Of a DNA stretch of 64,000 nucleotides, positions 62,555 through 64,000 are shown in pieces. The notes below the pieces were generated by a model. That model worked only from the letters and a program-made list of their open reading frames with translations. It had not been told where the DNA came from and searched no databases. A program made the position numbers and the translations under genes. Position 1 is the stretch's first letter. Every line of letters begins with the position of its first letter. This DNA is from Rhodococcus maanshanensis NBRC 100610. Its GTDB lineage: Bacteria; Actinomycetota; Actinomycetes; Mycobacteriales; Mycobacteriaceae. The stretch spans positions 35,471 to 99,470 of the forward strand of contig NZ_BCXA01000011.1 in the NCBI RefSeq assembly GCF_001894865.1. The letters run 5' to 3'.

Positions 62555-63556
62555 TCAGCGACGCGCGCGCCCCTTGGCGGCGAGCGCGTTGACGACCGCC
62601 GCGGCCTGCTCGGCGCCGTCGACGGTGACGGTGAACCGGGAACCGTCACCGCGCGTGATGCGCAGCGCGGGCCCGGGCCGGACGATGAGCCCGGTGCCGT
62701 CGGGGCCTGCGCGGTAGCCGAAACCGCCGAACCTGTTGAACGTCCCGACCGCGACGACGTCGGCCTCCGCGATCTCGTCGAGCGGGATGCGGGTCGGCCT
62801 GCCGGTGATCGGGGTCCGCGCCGACAGCCCGGCGGCGTCGACCGTGACGCGAACCGGCGCCAGCACCAGGGCCATCAGCGCGGCCGAGATCGCGGCGATC
62901 ACCAGCACCAGGACGAACGAACTCGACCCGAAGGCGACCAGCCCGAGCACCACCCCGACGGGGACCACGCCGACCACGGCAGCCAGCCAGGGCGGCATCG
63001 CGGCCGACCCGGACCAGGCGACCTTCTCGCCATCCGCCAGCGCGATGCACGGGGCGTCCTCGCTGGGCGGGCGGTGCGCGGTGGCGGGTCCCGGCGCGGG
63101 CGACGCCGCGTACCCGATCGCCGCCGCGGCCAGGCCCAGCCCCGCGGGCAGCGCGATCCACCAGGCGCTCAGCGATGCCTCGGCGGCGTCGGCCAGTCCG
63201 CGCTGCGGGGCGAGCAGCGCGATCGGGAGGGCCGCGACGAACGCGCCGGTTCCCGACCCCACCGCGGCACCGACCCGGGCCGACCGCAGGTCCCGCCGGG
63301 TCAGCAGGAGCAGCATCAGGCACAGGCCGACCGCGAACGCGAGGCCGATCAGCGGGGACCACCGCGCGGCGCCCTGCGATGCGAACCGGTCCGCCACGCC
63401 ACCAGGGCCGAAGTGCACGGCGACCGGGTCAGGCAGTTCCGCGGACCACGCCTCGATCAGGGAGACCGCACCAACCGCGGTGAGCGCGGGCGGCAGCCCG
63501 GTTACTGCGAGGGCCCGGAGCCAGCCGACCTTGGGGAATGAGTTCGAGGTGGTCAT
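62555..63556 (-). CDS. DUF1648 membrane protein
   Basis: 333 residues from the ATG at 63556 (GTG at 63589 is an alternative). The N-terminal DUF1648 part is seen at about 30-60 (LPDPVAVHFGPGGVADRFAS), followed by membrane helices, a soluble stretch with a second helix pair, and a C-terminal PH-like half (RIPLDEIAEADVV, RITRGDGSRFTVTVD). Relatives sit in cell-envelope or immunity contexts, but no function is established here. Confidence 0.75.
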   Translation of the reverse strand: MTTSNSFPKVGWLRALAVTGLPPALTAVGAVSLIEAWSAELPDPVAVHFGPGGVADRFASQGAARWSPLIGLAFAVGLCLMLLLLTRRDLRSARVGAAVGSGTGAFVAALPIALLAPQRGLADAAEASLSAWWIALPAGLGLAAAAIGYAASPAPGPATAHRPPSEDAPCIALADGEKVAWSGSAAMPPWLAAVVGVVPVGVVLGLVAFGSSSFVLVLVIAAISAALMALVLAPVRVTVDAAGLSARTPITGRPTRIPLDEIAEADVVAVGTFNRFGGFGYRAGPDGTGLIVRPGPALRITRGDGSRFTVTVDGAEQAAAVVNALAAKGRARR

Positions 63557-63646
63557 TGGAAATTTCGGCGCGATCACTACCTCGGTCACGAGGGAGAGGA
63601 CGCGCCGTCCTCCTTTCTGTCGGTGGTGTCAGCTACGTTGCGGGGC

Positions 63647-64000
63647 GTGGGGGAAGTGGTGCGGTACACGTACCGGTTGCGGCCCGGCGCGCAGGCGGAG
63701 CGGGCCCTGACCGCTGAGTGGCATCGATGCAGGTTCCTGTGGAATGAGGCTGTCCACCAGCAGAAGTCGGGAAGTCTGCTGACGTTCGCGAAGCTGTCGA
63801 AGCTCCTCACACAAGTGCGGTCGCGTAGTACGTGGCTGCGTGACGGGTCGCAGGTCGCACAACAGCAGACGCTGCGCACATTCGCGCAGGGTCTCGAACA
63901 CTCCTTCACGATGAAGGGCCGGGGGCGACCGGCGTTCAAGGCGCGAAAGAACTCGCTTCCCTCGCTCGAGTACACCGTGCGGGGATTCTCCCTGCATGAT
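63647..64000 (+). CDS. tnpB: TnpB-type RNA-guided nuclease (IS200/IS605 OrfB), N-terminus only
   Basis: The frame is open to the window edge, 118 codons. The start is typical for TnpB: RYTYRLRPGAQAERAL, FLWNEAVHQQK, then GSQVAQQQTLRTFAQ and GRGRPAFKAR with SLPSLEY. GTG at 63647 is chosen since a TACGTT -10 box ends 7 bases earlier; GTGs at 63656 and 63659 are alternatives. The catalytic RuvC and zinc parts lie beyond the window. No tnpA is seen to the left. TnpB proteins are RNA-guided nucleases of transposons. Confidence 0.8.
   Translation, partial: MGEVVRYTYRLRPGAQAERALTAEWHRCRFLWNEAVHQQKSGSLLTFAKLSKLLTQVRSRSTWLRDGSQVAQQQTLRTFAQGLEHSFTMKGRGRPAFKARKNSLPSLEYTVRGFSLHD

Overview
The window is about 68-70% GC by eye, gene-dense and bacterial. 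Three antigen 85-type mycolyltransferase homologues, a GroEL2 ending in a Gly-Met tail, a RamB/isocitrate lyase pair, many TANNNT promoters set for leaderless messages and three endoglycoceramidase-like glycosidases point to a mycolic-acid actinomycete of the Mycobacteriales, most likely Rhodococcus or a close relative. The groEL2, prolyl oligopeptidase, lpd, ramB, aceA and fadB2 group recalls the Rv0440-Rv0468 neighbourhood of Mycobacterium tuberculosis, here expanded by inserted genes. The genus is an inference.

Layout. 1-4000: a TetR fragment with a likely operator, a DUF4873 protein, a LysR regulator and a first secreted GH5 endoglycoceramidase-like enzyme. 4000-6750: a 25-residue hydrophobic peptide gene and three secreted proteins ending in Gly/Ser-rich tails. 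6750-16800: two overlapping tetR genes, a Baeyer-Villiger type monooxygenase, a PPK2, two small paralogous membrane proteins, a DJ-1/PfpI protein without its cysteine, a YeiH-type exporter with divergent LysR, an FAD oxidoreductase and an alcohol dehydrogenase. 16900-20240: two tandem endoglycoceramidase-like genes with near-identical 3' ends, separated by a relic of the neighbouring metE. 20240-25000: metE, fadB2-like and aceA. 27080-29670: a compact operon of a 26-codon peptide gene, a cytochrome P450 and an MFS exporter. 29900-38000: a frameshifted gene, ramB, the urea transporter operon urtABCDE and a GntR regulator. 38100-44300: SDR, CMD-family protein, DHA2 exporter, a QorB/QorR-like pair and lpd. 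44500-57500: three mycolyltransferase homologues, prolyl oligopeptidase, a membrane Ser/Thr kinase, hydrolases, a Dcu transporter and a second PPK2. 57700-59900: a 21-residue hydrophobic peptide gene and groEL2 with two CIRCE operators. 59900-64000: a secreted DUF6764-like protein, HAD phosphatase, tam, a UBP-type zinc finger protein, a DUF1648 membrane protein and the start of a TnpB-type gene cut by the window edge.

How the genes work together. RamB with its palindrome upstream of aceA forms a local acetate/fatty acid control circuit. The urt genes form one overlapping operon with a terminal GntR gene and candidate operator half-sites in front. Mycolyltransferases, the micro-peptide beside groEL2 and the secreted proteins suggest an envelope-focused region. 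The groEL2 / small peptide / mycolyltransferase / ppk2 order resembles the corynebacterial porH-porA locus.

Best candidates for something new: the 26-residue peptide ending Met-Tyr-Glu-Trp-Ser encoded directly before a P450 and an exporter, which looks like a P450-modified RiPP; and two signal-less micro-peptides sharing an M-G-[ST]-I-x-T start, one of them in the position of PorH/PorA.
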